Origin: Circinella umbellata
Taxonomy: Eukaryota > Mucoromycota > Mucoromycetes > Mucorales > Lichtheimiaceae
DNA: 64,000 nucleotides
Assembly (NCBI GenBank): GCA_025093555.1
Contig: JAIWNF010000046.1
Coordinates: 186,001 to 250,000, forward strand
Direction of reading: 5' to 3'
The translations under genes and the position numbers were made by a program. The notes beneath the pieces are model-generated. The model was not told the origin of the DNA. It ran no database searches and saw only the letters and a list, made by a program, of their open reading frames with translations. Positions within the stretch are counted from its first letter, which is position 1. The number at the start of each line of letters is the position of its first letter. Below are positions 38,527 through 50,454 of this stretch, in pieces.

Positions 38527-38764
38527 TGAAATAATAGTTAGTCGATTGTTAAAAAAAATAACAAGAGAAAATAAACTACAACAAAACTTTAAAGAGTTAA
38601 ACAAAAAAATTCCCGCTAAAATAGGTTTCCAGGTTGTTGTATAATAAGTTCTTTTTTTTTTATTGTTATTACTTTTTATATAGTATTGTAAAGATACATT
38701 TATAGAAGTTTGATGCGAGAATTAACAAGAGGAGAGAGAGAGAGATGGTGTATATATAAAATAT

Positions 38765-39274
38765 CTATAAAGATGAGGACGATGAAACTTTCTTTTGTTG
38801 TTGTTGTTTAAGAATGGTGTTTTTTAACTGAACGGCTTTTTCACTGAATAAATTCTTGTCGCGAGTTTCAAGAAGATAAGGATCTAAACCACCTTTCTTG
38901 TCAATTGTACGTAATACAGAGGTAGTCACTTTTAATTCTAAATGCTTGTCAAGTGTTGCTGAATATAATTTTTTATTTTGAATATTAGGTAACCAAGAAC
39001 GTCGAGTCTTCTTTTTAGAGAATGGATTCTATATTATATATATTTATATATAAAAGGTACACACCAAGAAGAAGTTTTGTTAAATGATAATAATAACAAT
39101 ATAAATATAAATATTATACACTAGATAATTTTTTTAAAAAAAGGCATTCTTTTTTTTTTTGACATGGTTATTTACGTTATTGCCGAATTGAATATGTTTT
39201 CCACCAAAAAGTCCACGTTGGGCACGTTTAAATGTTGCTCGTGCTAATTCATAAGTAGGTCCTGCAGACAACAT
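38765..39274 (-). CDS. Mitochondrial ribosomal protein bL28m
   Basis: Structural protein of the large mitochondrial ribosomal subunit (MRPL24 in yeast nomenclature). Two exons (39176-39274 and 38765-39028) give 120 residues. The hallmark is GLFGGKHIQFGNNNPFSKKK, followed by TRRSWLPNIQNKKLYS, the bL28 signature (GK...G.N.S...KTRR...PN) with a fungal variation at the N-rich junction. Then LELKVTTSVLRTIDKKGGLD gives the typical bL28 second half. The end is Gln/Lys/Ser-rich. The start Met lies close to the conserved core, so any mitochondrial targeting signal is short (MLSAGPTYELARATFKRAQR). Confidence 0.92.
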
Positions 39275-40075
39275 TGTTTAATGTTTTAACTTTTTTGTTC
39301 AGAAAAAAAAAAAAGAGGACAAGGGATGCTCCGCTTTTGCTTTCTTGTTTGGCACCAAAAAAAAAACATGACTAGGGGAGTTACAAAAATAATAATAGGG
39401 AATATGTTTTACACAAGCCATATCCAAGCATATCGTGGTTGAGTGAGGTAACTTAAAGAGTTGAAATATTGTTATCTGAATTATGACTCCATTCTTAATT
39501 TGATATTATCTTTATTTGAAAGTGGGACAAGAAGCAGAATACAGAGGTCTCGAAAAAAATCAAAACAAAAAATGCATTTAAACACATTTTAGATACGGAT
39601 ATCAATTCATTTAAGACTATATATACTACGCATTTATCAACAAATAGTTAGATACACTTCATGTCTTCATATATTATTCATCCTAATTAAGCAAACCAAG
39701 AATCAATGTTACAATATAGAACGAACTCAGTATTAAAACACGCATACATTTCCCACTCATTATTCTGTATTACCATTTGAACCATAAATCTGCGATATTT
39801 ATACACACATATATTAGTTGAACATCAAGGTCAACTGAAAGTTTTACCATTATTGTTATAAAAAAATGACTCAATATATACAGAGTACATATATAGCATT
39901 CATATATAGCATGGTAGATACTTTATACATGCTTACTTATAAGAAAGTATTCACGTGTAATCACTGATAGATTTTGAGGTATACATTAATTTTCCCATTT
40001 GAACAAGGACCTAATTTATAAAGAGCGCACGCTATATATAAGATATTCTCCACTTTTTGACACGTTTCATACAAA
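39275..40075. other. Divergent promoter region bL28m / DHX29
   Basis: AT-rich, with a CACGTG at about 39953 and TATA-like runs near 40032-40041 just upstream of the DHX29 start. No coding exon is seen. Confidence 0.45.
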
Positions 40076-43000
40076 ATGCCACCAAAGAAAAAGAAAAACA
40101 CCTATAAGAATTCAGTAAATCGTGGTTTTGCTGTCATTGGAAACACACCACCAAAAAAGACTCAAGAAGAAACCACTCCTCCTTCTACTTCTACTAATTC
40201 TTCAATTAAACAACCTTCCAATACGATTGACAACATTAGTAATGATACCTCTACGACAACACCAGCTACACGACCAACAACTTCAGCACGGAAAACAAAC
40301 TCCAAAGCAACTACTTCACCGCCTTTGGAACAACCCGAAATTCAATCTGATATGGTATTAAGACTTGCAAAACGTTTCGGATCAGTAAATGATCGCAAAT
40401 CGATCGCCATGTTTAACGAGTTGTCTCAATCAACTGAAGAAGGAAAAGTACGTTCTTTTGCGTTAACTGCAAATATAGAATATGATTTATTACAAGTACT
40501 TAGACACCAAGGACGTTTAGATACATTTGGTACGATATATGTTTTCCTTTAGTTGAAATATTTTATCAAGCACTGTAAAAAAACTCTAAAGTAACCCCTC
40601 TCAAACGTTACGTATATTATCCATGCATATATATATTTTTTAGCCGCAGCTAAACGTTTAGGTCGTAAAAACGCACATCCATTGGACCGAGACAAGTTCA
40701 TTGGGCAAATGGATATTACGCATCGTACACTTGTCAAATTGGGATTTGAAAATGATGATGTGGATCAAGCGTTTAAGGCTACAGTATCATCTGATATCAA
40801 TGATCTTTTGGATTGGGTAAAAAAGTTGTTTTCTTTATTAGACATTTTTATTTGTATATGCGAGAGAAAGACGATGATTAATTAATCAAAACGATTATAA
40901 ATACAGCTTTGTGTTCATTTACCTTATGAGCGAATGCCTGTAGGATTTTTTGATAAATATTTTACAGAAGAAGGTAATTAAGTTCACAAAATGAAAATAT
41001 TAATTTGTATCATACTTTTTTACGAATCATCATGAATTGATAAAAAAAAATTGGGGGGGATAATGAAACAGGTTTATCCATTCGAGCTGATATTGCAACC
41101 GACAATAAACAGAATGAACAAGAAGAGAAGGTTAGAGTCACAGAAACACAAACGCCTGAAAATAATGTGGAATTTCAAAGAGAACAAGTCAAACAAGATA
41201 CAACAGTTGATGATAATGATTATAAATCTCGAATTTTACGTGCTGCACAACAGCAATATTATGTAAGTAAAATATACATGTCTTGTAAATGAGACCCCTT
41301 TTATCCAAACTTTTTCCACCGTTTTTATTACTGATGCAAACATAATATCCATAAATATTATTTTTTAGGATGATGAAGAAGAAGAGGAAGAAGATATAAA
41401 TGAAAAACATGCAAAATATAAAGTAGAATTATCTGAACTTGAAGATAAAATATCATCATCCTCTGGAAAATCAAAAAAGAAAAAGAACAAGGTCGAAGAA
41501 GAAAATGTCGATTTAAAAGAAATACATGCCAAAATTGACAAGTTACGTCAAGCGTTGCGTAATTTGGAAGCAGATTGGGATTTCGATAAACGACGAGCCC
41601 AAGCTTTATATATAGAGGAACAGAAAAACGCAAATGAAGCACGTCGATTAGAAAATGAAAGACTTCGTCAACAACAACGTGAAGAAGAAATGGCTCGAAA
41701 AGCGGCAGAAGAAGAGGAAAAAGAGGATGATGACTCTTTTGGCTTTGGTCTTGGATTGGGCGATGATGAAGGCGATGAAGAAGGAGGTCTTTTTGGTGGG
41801 CTTCTGAATGAAGAAGAAGGAAACTCTACTATACCAGCAAGTACAACAGTTACATACAATATTATTGATACAACCACAACTGCGGGGTGGAAGGGAAGAT
41901 ACCCTAAAGATATGTTGGATGAATACTGTAAACGAAATGGTGGTTTAAAAGCGTCATATACAAAGAAAGAAATCAGTAAAACTTGTTGGCGTGCTGCGGT
42001 AAAAATCACTTATCCTCAAAAGCATGAAGAGCCTAAAAACTATGAATTACCAACAGATCTAGCAGCTGGCACAAAGGAGGGTGCCGAACAGTTGGTAGCG
42101 GTAAGATTAAACCTGTCAATACGTTGAACCTGGAAAGAATAATTAGATCTAATATATATTTTATATAGACAAGATGTCTTTTTGAATTGGACGCCAATTC
42201 TGCAGTGTATAAAATTATGCCTGTAGTATTCAAAGATCTTTGGTTAGAATGGCTTGATGAAAAAGTAAGAAAATATAAAAATCAAGAGAGATTAGTATAA
42301 TCATAGCCTTTGGATATATTAATAGATGAGTTCAATAAATAGAATAAACGTGAAGAAGCCGAACGTATTGAAGCCGATCGAAAACGGATACAACTTTTGG
42401 TCAACCTCGTTGATGAATCTTATGGGCGCGAAAAGACATCGGGAAGCGTAAGTTTTGCAATCAATAAATTATGGATATTAAATCACGTGAAACGGGTTTT
42501 ATATTGCTGCTAATAATAAGATTTATATACAGTTTGACAGTGTTGAAAAGACAAACTCCGCCAAGCAAGATACGGATATGGTGAATCGAACCAACAGTAA
42601 GACAGATAAACAAAAGCAAACATTTGCTCTCGTAAAAAAGAATTTTCAAAAACGACTGAAAACGGATGATTATCTTAAAATGAAGGTGAGATTATTTTTG
42701 ATATTAAAACGTTTATCAGACCACACTCTTATAATATATTTAAACTGTTATTATTATAACATTACAGAAAAAACGAGAAGAACTACCAATGGCTTCTTAT
42801 CGGGACCAGGTCTTAGACCTTGTCAAAGGTCATCAAGTCGTTATTGTATCTGGTGAAACTGGATGGTAAGTCATTATCTTCTTTGTCTTCCACATAATTT
42901 TATATTGAATGGCTAATGGAAAGTATATATTTTTTCTGTCTGAAGTGGTAAGAGTACTCAGGTACCACAATTTATAGCCGAATATCTGTTACAGGGCTCA

Positions 43001-46000
43001 AGTGCTGTTGGTTCTGTCATATGTACTCAGGTAATATATGTTTGTAATACACTACCTAATCTTTGTCGCTCTCTTGATATTAACCTACATATAATAGCCA
43101 CGACGAATTTCAGCCGTTTCTATTGCCAAGAGAGTATCTGTAGAAATGGGAGATTGGCCTCGCTCTTTAGGTACCAAGAATGGTATGGTGGGTTATCAAA
43201 TTCGCTTGGAAAGCAAAGTTGCTGAAGAAAATGTTTTAGTCTTTTGTACAACGGTAAATTATTATTTTCGATTGTGAATATCACGCTTAATCTTTTGGTT
43301 TTGTTTCAGTGCTAATCAAAAAAATACTCTTGTATCTTACAGGGTATTTTATTACGTCGATTGGAAAGTGATAAAACATTGGAAGGTGTTACACATGTTA
43401 TTGTGGATGAAGTCCACGAACGTACCATTGAAAGTGATTTCTTGCTTGTAATTTTAAAACAGTTGTGTAGCGTTCGTCCAGATCTTCGCATTATTTTGAT
43501 GAGTGCAACCGTTGAAGCAAATAAGTTTTCAGAATATTTTGGTTATTGTCCTGTAATCACTGTTCCAGGACGAACATATCCCGTCCAAGTACAATATTTG
43601 GAAGACGTTATTGAGGCTACAGGTATTTCTTTAAAATACAGCTTTGATTTATTGAACGGCACAAAAAAGGAATCTTATTTGAATTATGCTATGTTACGAA
43701 TTTAGGATATACATTGGAGGAAGATTCACCTTATGCATTGCGACGACAACGTATCAAAAGAGGTATATGGATGTTTATTCCTTCTTAATCTCAGTGATAT
43801 AGAAAAAACTCAGCTTAAATTTATTATGAAATTTTATATGTGTATTATAGATCATGGAAACATCGATGTTTCTGGAAAACATGGTACTTCTCGCCGTGTA
43901 CGCTTAGATTGGTTTGAAGAAGACAGCGAGGAAGAGGACCCATATGATCCAACAAGAATTGAATCCAAATTAACCACAGTGAGCCGGACAGAATCAACAA
44001 CACCAAATGAAGAAAACGTCAATCAGGATGATGATAATAACACAGAGAAACAAGAGGAGGAGACACAAAAGTATAGTAAGCAAACGCGAAGAATGATTCG
44101 TCGTATTGATCAAGATCGAATTAATTATGACCTTATTTTGGACCTCATTGATTATGTGTGCATTCGAAGTCGGGAACAAGAAACTCCAATGAGTAGACAA
44201 GTACCAGAAACTGGAGCTATTCTTGTATTCTTACCGGGTATGCCCGAGATTAGACGACTTTATGATCTTATTTCAGCTCATCATGTACTTGGTGATGCTC
44301 AAAAATTTGTTTTGATTGCTCTTCATTCTACCCTTTCATCAGAGCATCAAGAAAAAGCTTTTGATGTTCCTCCGAAAGGAATGAGAAAAATCGTTTTATC
44401 TACCAATATTGCTGAAACTGGTGTTACTATCAGTGATGTTACTGTTGTTATTGATACAGGCATGGCAAAAATTGTTAGGTAAAGATAACAAATGTACCAG
44501 TATTTTTTTTCTCCACCAAAAAAAAAAAAAGTATCGACGCAGTTCTAATTCGTGTAACTTTTTATTTTAGTTATGATAAGAAGAAACGTATTACTCGTTT
44601 ACGCCAAATGTTTGTTGCCAAAGCAAATGCTCGACAAAGACGTGGTCGCGCTGGTCGTGTTCAAGAAGGTCTTTGCTTCCACTTATTCACCGAGAACAAA
44701 TTTTCAGAGGCAAGTAATAAACTTTATTATATGTAGTTAATAAAAAATGGATGAGTGACAGGGGATCTAACATGTCTATATCATTATCACTATTATTACT
44801 AGATGGCAGACTATGAAACACCAGAAATTATGCGATTACCACTCGAAGAACTATGTTTACGTATCAAAGTGTGTGATTTGGGCCCAATTAAAGGGGTTCT
44901 TGATAGTGCAATTGATGCACCATCTTCAGATCTGGTGGACAATGCTATTCAGACTTTAAAAGAAGTAAGAAACTAAAAAAAATAGGATGAAAGAAAATAG
45001 GATTATCAATTGATTTACTAATCTTTCTTTCTCTTTGTGTTTGCTAGGTACAAGCATTATCTCTAGACGATTCACAAACATTAACATCACTTGGTGCACA
45101 TCTTGCCAATTTACCAGTGGATGTGCATATTGGAAAAATGATTTTATTTGGCGCTTTATTCCGTTGTCTTGATCCAGTGTTGACTATTGCAGCCGCTCTT
45201 AGCTTTAAGAGTCCATTTATACGACCTTTTGGAAAAGAAACAGAAGCAGATGTGGCTCGTGCAAAATTCCGATATGGTAAAAGAAGCAAACTAAAAACAA
45301 AATTAAACCATTCCTGGTACACCGAAATACAGTAAAAATACTTACTAACGTATAATATATATGACATAGCTGATTCCGATTTCTGGACAATCTTTCGAGC
45401 CTATGATACTTGGCGTGCACAATTACAAAAATTATTACAACAAAAATCTGGTTGGCGCCGTAAAATACGGGATTTTTGTCAAAAGAACTATTTGAGCCAT
45501 GATAATTTGGAAATGATCGAAGATATGAAGCGACAATATCTTGGTTTATTGGTCAGCATTGGTTTTGTTAAGATGGATGATGATACAAGTGATCTTGTGG
45601 AGAAATATGAAATGAAACGACAAACAAAATGGTGCAAGGTACCACAAGCTTACAATGTATATGCACGATCTGTACCCGTGGTGAATGCTGCTATTATGGC
45701 TGGTCTCTATCCAAAACTAGCAGAAAGAGATAATGAAGTATTTTACAACAACAAGTTAAGTGGGATGAAAATCCATCCATCATCAATGCTGTTCGGACGA
45801 CAACGAATGTTGTCAAGTGACTTCTTAGTTTATAATACAGTTGTTATGAATGGTGAACAAATTTATTTGTGGGAAGCAACTACAATTGATCCCGTAGCTG
45901 TCATGCTGTTAGCAGCGGACTTGGAAATTAAGGTAAAAATACAAGTTATAAGAATTTATTTTAGATTCGAAGGTGTTGTTGGTTGCTAAATATAATTTCT

Positions 46001-46291
46001 ATCTTATAATTAGCACAAACAAAGAAGAGTTATTTTGGATGGATGGATGAAATTTGATTGTTTTGCACGATCAGCTGCTTTATTGAAATTTCTGCGTACT
46101 GAATTGGTAGGTTTATCTTTCTTGATTCATAATGCCAAAAAAAAAACCAACTTGATATTTATTATTATGCTATGATTATATAGAATAATTGGTTAACTGC
46201 AAAAATGCATCAACCGGAATTGGATTTGACAAATTATTCCGAAGAGATCATGGATGTTATGGTGAAGACACTTGAAAGTCAAGTTGATTAA
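40076..46291 (+). CDS. DHX29: DEAH/RHA-type helicase DHX29
   Basis: DHX29 binds the 40S subunit and helps 43S complexes scan through structured 5' leaders. About 20 exons are read. The N terminus is basic and low-complexity. A UBA-like helical module ([28 protein letters not shown]) and a charged coiled coil ([18 protein letters not shown]) precede a double-stranded-RNA-binding-like unit beginning [20 protein letters not shown], the counterpart of the human segment SPKQFLIDWVRKN. The helicase core shows GETGCGKSTQ (completed by splicing at 42866/42946), [52 protein letters not shown] and QRRGRAGRV. The winged-helix, ratchet and OB-fold regions follow ([40 protein letters not shown]). The end is KTLESQVD. 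An acidic insert ([12 protein letters not shown]) lies between motif III and the second RecA domain, where human DHX29 also has an insert. Budding yeast lacks this gene. Confidence 0.93.
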
Positions 46292-46449
46292 GACCCGATG
46301 ATAGTTGTAAGGGGGGTTTTTTATTACATAATAAGGAAAAAAACAAAAATGTACATTGTATACAACATAGAAGTAAAAATAAAATTCTGTATATGTATAT
46401 ATATTTATGTGGAAAGATGACATATTCTTATCTTTGATATATGTTATTT
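46292..46449. terminator. Shared 3' region of convergent DHX29 and Kre9-like genes
   Basis: The 158 bp between the two stops are AT-rich and contain AATAAA-type signals (AAATAAAA near 46378) usable by either transcript. Confidence 0.4.
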
Positions 46450-47772
46450 TTAATGATTTTGTGGGTTAGTAGGTGAATGAGGTGGTTCCTGCTGTGGCTG
46501 CTGTGGAATGGGCGGACTATTATTATAATAAACAGGTTGTGGTGGATATGGTTGTTGTGGATGAGCATAATATTGATTATTGTCATATCCTTGGTATTGT
46601 TGTTGTTCGTGCCCATGAGCAATATTTGGCATATATACAGCTGATGGGTGATATCCATAATTATTATATTGGTCATAACCTCCCTGCTGTTGTTGTTGGT
46701 AATATGGATCGGTTCCAGTCGTAGTATTATTGTTATAATATCCAGTTTCATAACCCGTTGGATAAAAGTTACCTTGCTGAGTTGTATGTTCGTGTCTCGG
46801 CGAAGTTGAAGAATATTCTTGTCGATGCTGATGTACCGTTGCTGGAATTGCAGCCATTGTTGTATCTTTTGTTTCTGCATGATATCCAGGAGGACTAGAG
46901 TAAATTTCAGATGATGCATCAACTCTTTCATCTCCATCACGACCACTACGTCGCACACACATCATTACACCAAAGATCTATATTAAACAATTTTGTATAC
47001 ATTTTGAATATGTTATATAACACCTGTTTTTTTTTGTCTTTCAAAATCATCGTATTACTTATTTACTTACTGCTAATGCTCCAGCGACACCACCAACTGC
47101 AATACCTGCAATTGCACCACCTGATAAACCGGCATTTTCATCTTTCTTATTACCATTGCTATCTTTAGCCTCATCTTTTGAATCATCGATATCACTACTA
47201 TTCGATGTTTCTTCTGCAGTAGATGAAGATGTTCCACTTGGTGTTTTTGATGTAACTGAACCTGAACCTATTGCTGAAGATGAATGTGATAGTGATGCAG
47301 AAGAGGGTCTGGGTAATATTAAAGAAAAGGAAGACGTTGGTTTAGGTTGTACGCCGCTACTATCACCAGATGTTGTAGATGTGAAAAAAGTATAAGGCCC
47401 TTGAACTGCAGCAGATGCTGGATTCCCGTTGGATTTGACTCGTATATAATAATTACTAGCAGGTAAAATGGTCGTAGGTGTACTAACAGTTGTGGATCCT
47501 CCACCTGCTGGTGCATTTGAAGCTAGAGTTGCTTTAATCATTACTGCATCTGCTTGTGAGCCTTGTGCAAGCTCAACAGTGACAGTAGTTACGTTACCCG
47601 TGAGATCTGACCATGTAACAAGAAATTGTGCGCCTACTTGAATTCGTGTATTAGGCGTTGGTGATCCAATCGAGAATCCAATTACATTATTTATAGCAGT
47701 AAATAATAATAACAATAACAATAATTTACAACTGTTACTAATGTTGTCAGCTTGTGGTGATAACAATTTCAT
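46450..47772 (-). CDS. Kre9/Knh1-like single-pass membrane protein with Gln/Tyr-rich cytoplasmic tail
   Basis: Two exons (47071-47772 and 46450-46977) give 409 residues. A signal peptide (KLLLLLLLFTAINNVIGF) leads into a beta-sandwich of the Kre9/Knh1 N-terminal family: IGSPTPNTRIQVGAQFLVTW, VTVELAQGS, STTVSTPTTILPASNYYIRV, GPYTFF. A long Ser/Thr mucin-like stalk follows, then an acidic spacer and a Gly/Ala-rich transmembrane helix (GGAIAGIAVGGVAGALAIFG) with VMMCVRR as stop-transfer. The cytoplasmic tail of about 160 residues is rich in Gln, Tyr, Pro and Asn (SPPGYHAE, PQQPYPPQPVYYN). Family members are usually soluble or GPI-anchored, so the membrane span plus tail is notable. The layout resembles wall-stress sensors such as Wsc and Mid2, but signalling is inferred. 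A Met at 47934 in the same frame would add a second hydrophobic stretch. I prefer 47772. Confidence 0.8.
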
Positions 47773-48263
47773 GACATTAAAAACAATAAAAAAAGAAGTT
47801 GAGAGAAAAAATAAAGAAAAAGAGTAAAAATAAAATAAAAAAAGGGGGAGAACAAAACAAATAGAGAGGAAAGAAAAAAAAAGTAAAATTAACTCATATC
47901 CATGTGAAGTACGCACCTTAACAAAAAGTAACATTTTTAATTATGAACAAGAACAAAAAGGTTATTTGGGGTACACCAGCTAATGTTGTACAAAAAGGTC
48001 GGGTTTATTTTAAATGTATAGAAGAAGAGAAAAATAAACTTTTTTTTTTCATTTGACAACAACTAATAAGCCGGGCAAAAAGATTTATTCATCGTAAAGG
48101 TCACACACAAAAATAGTTGCTAATAGTAACCATGGTAATAATTTTATACTTAAAAAATAGGGAATGTTGCTAATGGATATGTGATTTATACAAAGTGATT
48201 AAAAAAAGGAGGAAAGGGGAAAGCAAGGGAAAATAATATACATAGTAATTAAATATACATGGA
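47773..48263. other. Upstream region of the Kre9-like gene
   Basis: The Kre9-like promoter, on the minus strand, lies downstream of the kinase gene's stop. Purine-rich runs on the plus strand (47785-47890), equal to pyrimidine-rich on the coding strand, fit a leader region. No exon is seen. Confidence 0.4.
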
Positions 48264-49468
48264 TCATGTCTTTTTTGCGATTTGATCAAGAACAATAGCT
48301 TGCATTGCATCAATTGTAGGTTGAATGTCTCCCATATTGACATGCATGGTATGGAATTTAGGTAGATTGGATTGTTTCCGGGTATTATTGTTTTCCATTA
48401 AATTGGATTGATAATCACGAGCACGTTCAAACCAAGATTCTCGTTTCAGATTTCGTTGTAAATCTGATTCTGATAAAACAAGTAAAAATGGTGCTACAAT
48501 AACCGTATGTTGATTTGATAGTTTACTGATAAATTCATACATATGATCCAATAAGCTATGCTCTACAAGTGATCCTTCAATAATAATAGATTTTCCTTCC
48601 GTAATTGATTTACCTAGATCACCATCCAATCCTAAAAAAAATCCAGTTATTATCTAAACTTTTCTGAAATATCAAAGTAAAAAAAAAAAAAGAAAGTTTT
48701 TTTTTTACCTCGACACACAAGAGAACATTCTTGTGCTACAATATCTTTGAATTGTTGATCGTGTGTAGCAAGTTTTGTTGTCCAGAGAGATCCCGGTGTT
48801 TTCCCACTTTATCAATACATTATCCATCAAATCATCCAATTAGCATAAAATAGAAAAAAAGCCCTCTACCAAATTTTTCTTCTTTTTCAAAATATATAAA
48901 AAGGATTCAGAAAGAATATGCTTACTCAATGATTGTATGCATTAAATCATAAATTACATCTGTTTTTAATACAGAAGAAAGATTCAATCGTTCAGATAGT
49001 CTTGTTGCTACAGTGGATTTTCCAGTGGATGCTGTCCCAGCAATTAATACAATCAATGGGATACGTTGATGATAAAATCTAAAGCGTTTATGATGTGGTT
49101 TAGTCCCATTTCTAATTTTCCCCTAGTAAATCAAAAAGTTAATAATAAATCACTTACTTCTCTAGAGTTTTATACCATTTTACATGTTCTTCACCATACC
49201 CATGTTCCCTTAATAATCGAAATAGTTCTTTTTGCAAGTCTGCTTGAGAAACATCCAACTGTGACTTTTCAACTAATCTCTTTTTTAAATCAAGTGCTAT
49301 TCGTAAGGCATGTCCATAATCGATTCGTGCAGCAGTTAACATGCGTGATAATAGAAACCTTGATAGAACATAGTAATGTTCGTTATGTAAATGAACGCGT
49401 ACTTTTATAAAATCATATTTAGACGAAGAATTTTTTGGTCGTCGCCAGTGTCGAACGCCAGTGCTCAT
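48264..49468 (-). CDS. P-loop kinase related to 2-phosphoglycerate kinase / plant LPA1
   Basis: The relatives are archaeal 2-phosphoglycerate kinase and plant LPA1-type proteins, which affect phytate levels. The fungal substrate is unknown. At least four exons run from 49468 to 48264. The N-terminal part (about 1-104) has an ATP-cone-like appearance: FLLSRMLTAARIDYGHALRI, then ELFRLLREHGYGEEHVKWY. The kinase part reads RIPLIVLIAGTASTGKSTVA, with Walker A GTASTGKS, then VLKTDVIYDLMHTII, and after two splices GKTPGSLWTTKLATHDQQF and the exon from 48629. The latter has SIIIEGSLVEHSLLD (a Walker-B-like strand), VIVAPFLLVLSESDLQRNLK and ERARDYQ. It ends DQIAKKT. Total length is near 310 residues. 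All P-loop residues are intact, so an active kinase is likely. Predicted soluble. Confidence 0.78.
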
Positions 49469-50454
49469 AAGAGTAAAACGACAAAATTCTTAAAAAAAGT
49501 GCTGGAAGACACGGGAGAAAGGATAGAGTAAATAAAGAAAGATTTTTTTTCCAAGTTCGGTTAAAAGGATCACTGGGTTGCTACTCACTTCTTCGTAATT
49601 TATGAATTTATTTACCTATCCATGATTTCGTCAACATAAGCTTTTACAAAGCTGTCTACATTAATAATAACATATTATGTATGCCCAATTTATTACCATG
49701 GTTTAAATTTCGTATGCGAGTATGATGCATGGATCAAGCAGTTGGAATATCATATGAACTACAGCTTCCAATAAATAAGTTATGATAACTTCTTCACACA
49801 TATCCTTTTCAAAACTTTCAGGAAGTTATTATATATGTATAATGAAGTCAAATAATTATTCAATGAAGCGTAGTAAGGTCAAACTATCTAATATACACCT
49901 TTAAAAAAGAATAACAATAGATATAAGCAATGCGTAGGTATACATAACGTTAAATATAAGTGGACGAAAAAGTCTAATATTTCTTTGCTCTCTTATTTGG
50001 AAATAGGGAGAAATAAAAGACATAGAGTTGTTATGTATATAAGCATGTATATACCAATGAAAGAATGCATTATCATCAGAATAAGGGGTGAAATAAAAAA
50101 AAAAGGCGGCGCAAAAAAAACTCTCTCCTTTACGGAATTGGCTACCTGTTGCATATCCGAAAATAGGTTAGTGAAACAAACTATATTCTCTAATATATGA
50201 GTTCTTGTTGTATTTATCATGCAACTGTCCAACAAACTCAATAGTAAAAGATATTTAACTATCAAAAACAAACAAAAAAGAGCTTTATAGACATGTGAGG
50301 AGTGCACGGTGCAAGGGGGTTTAAGCAGGAGAAAGTTTTTTTTTTAAAAAAAAAGACATGAAAAATTCACTCGAATTTTCAATTTTTTATTTTCTTTTTT
50401 CTTCCCATATATTGTTTTGTGGTCTCTATCTTTTATTTCACGCCGGATTAAAAT
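49469..50454. other. Divergent intergenic region, kinase / single-pass membrane protein
   Basis: No supported exon. Minus-strand and plus-strand frames at 49985-50307 overlap each other and have no family features. The final 120 bp are T-rich and fit a leader for the gene at 50455. Confidence 0.4.

Noticed and set aside
46428..46958. Minus-strand 176-codon frame overlapping the Kre9-like gene tail
   Set aside because: It is a different frame over the same repetitive Gln/Tyr-rich exon. The real frame splices cleanly to the membrane span.
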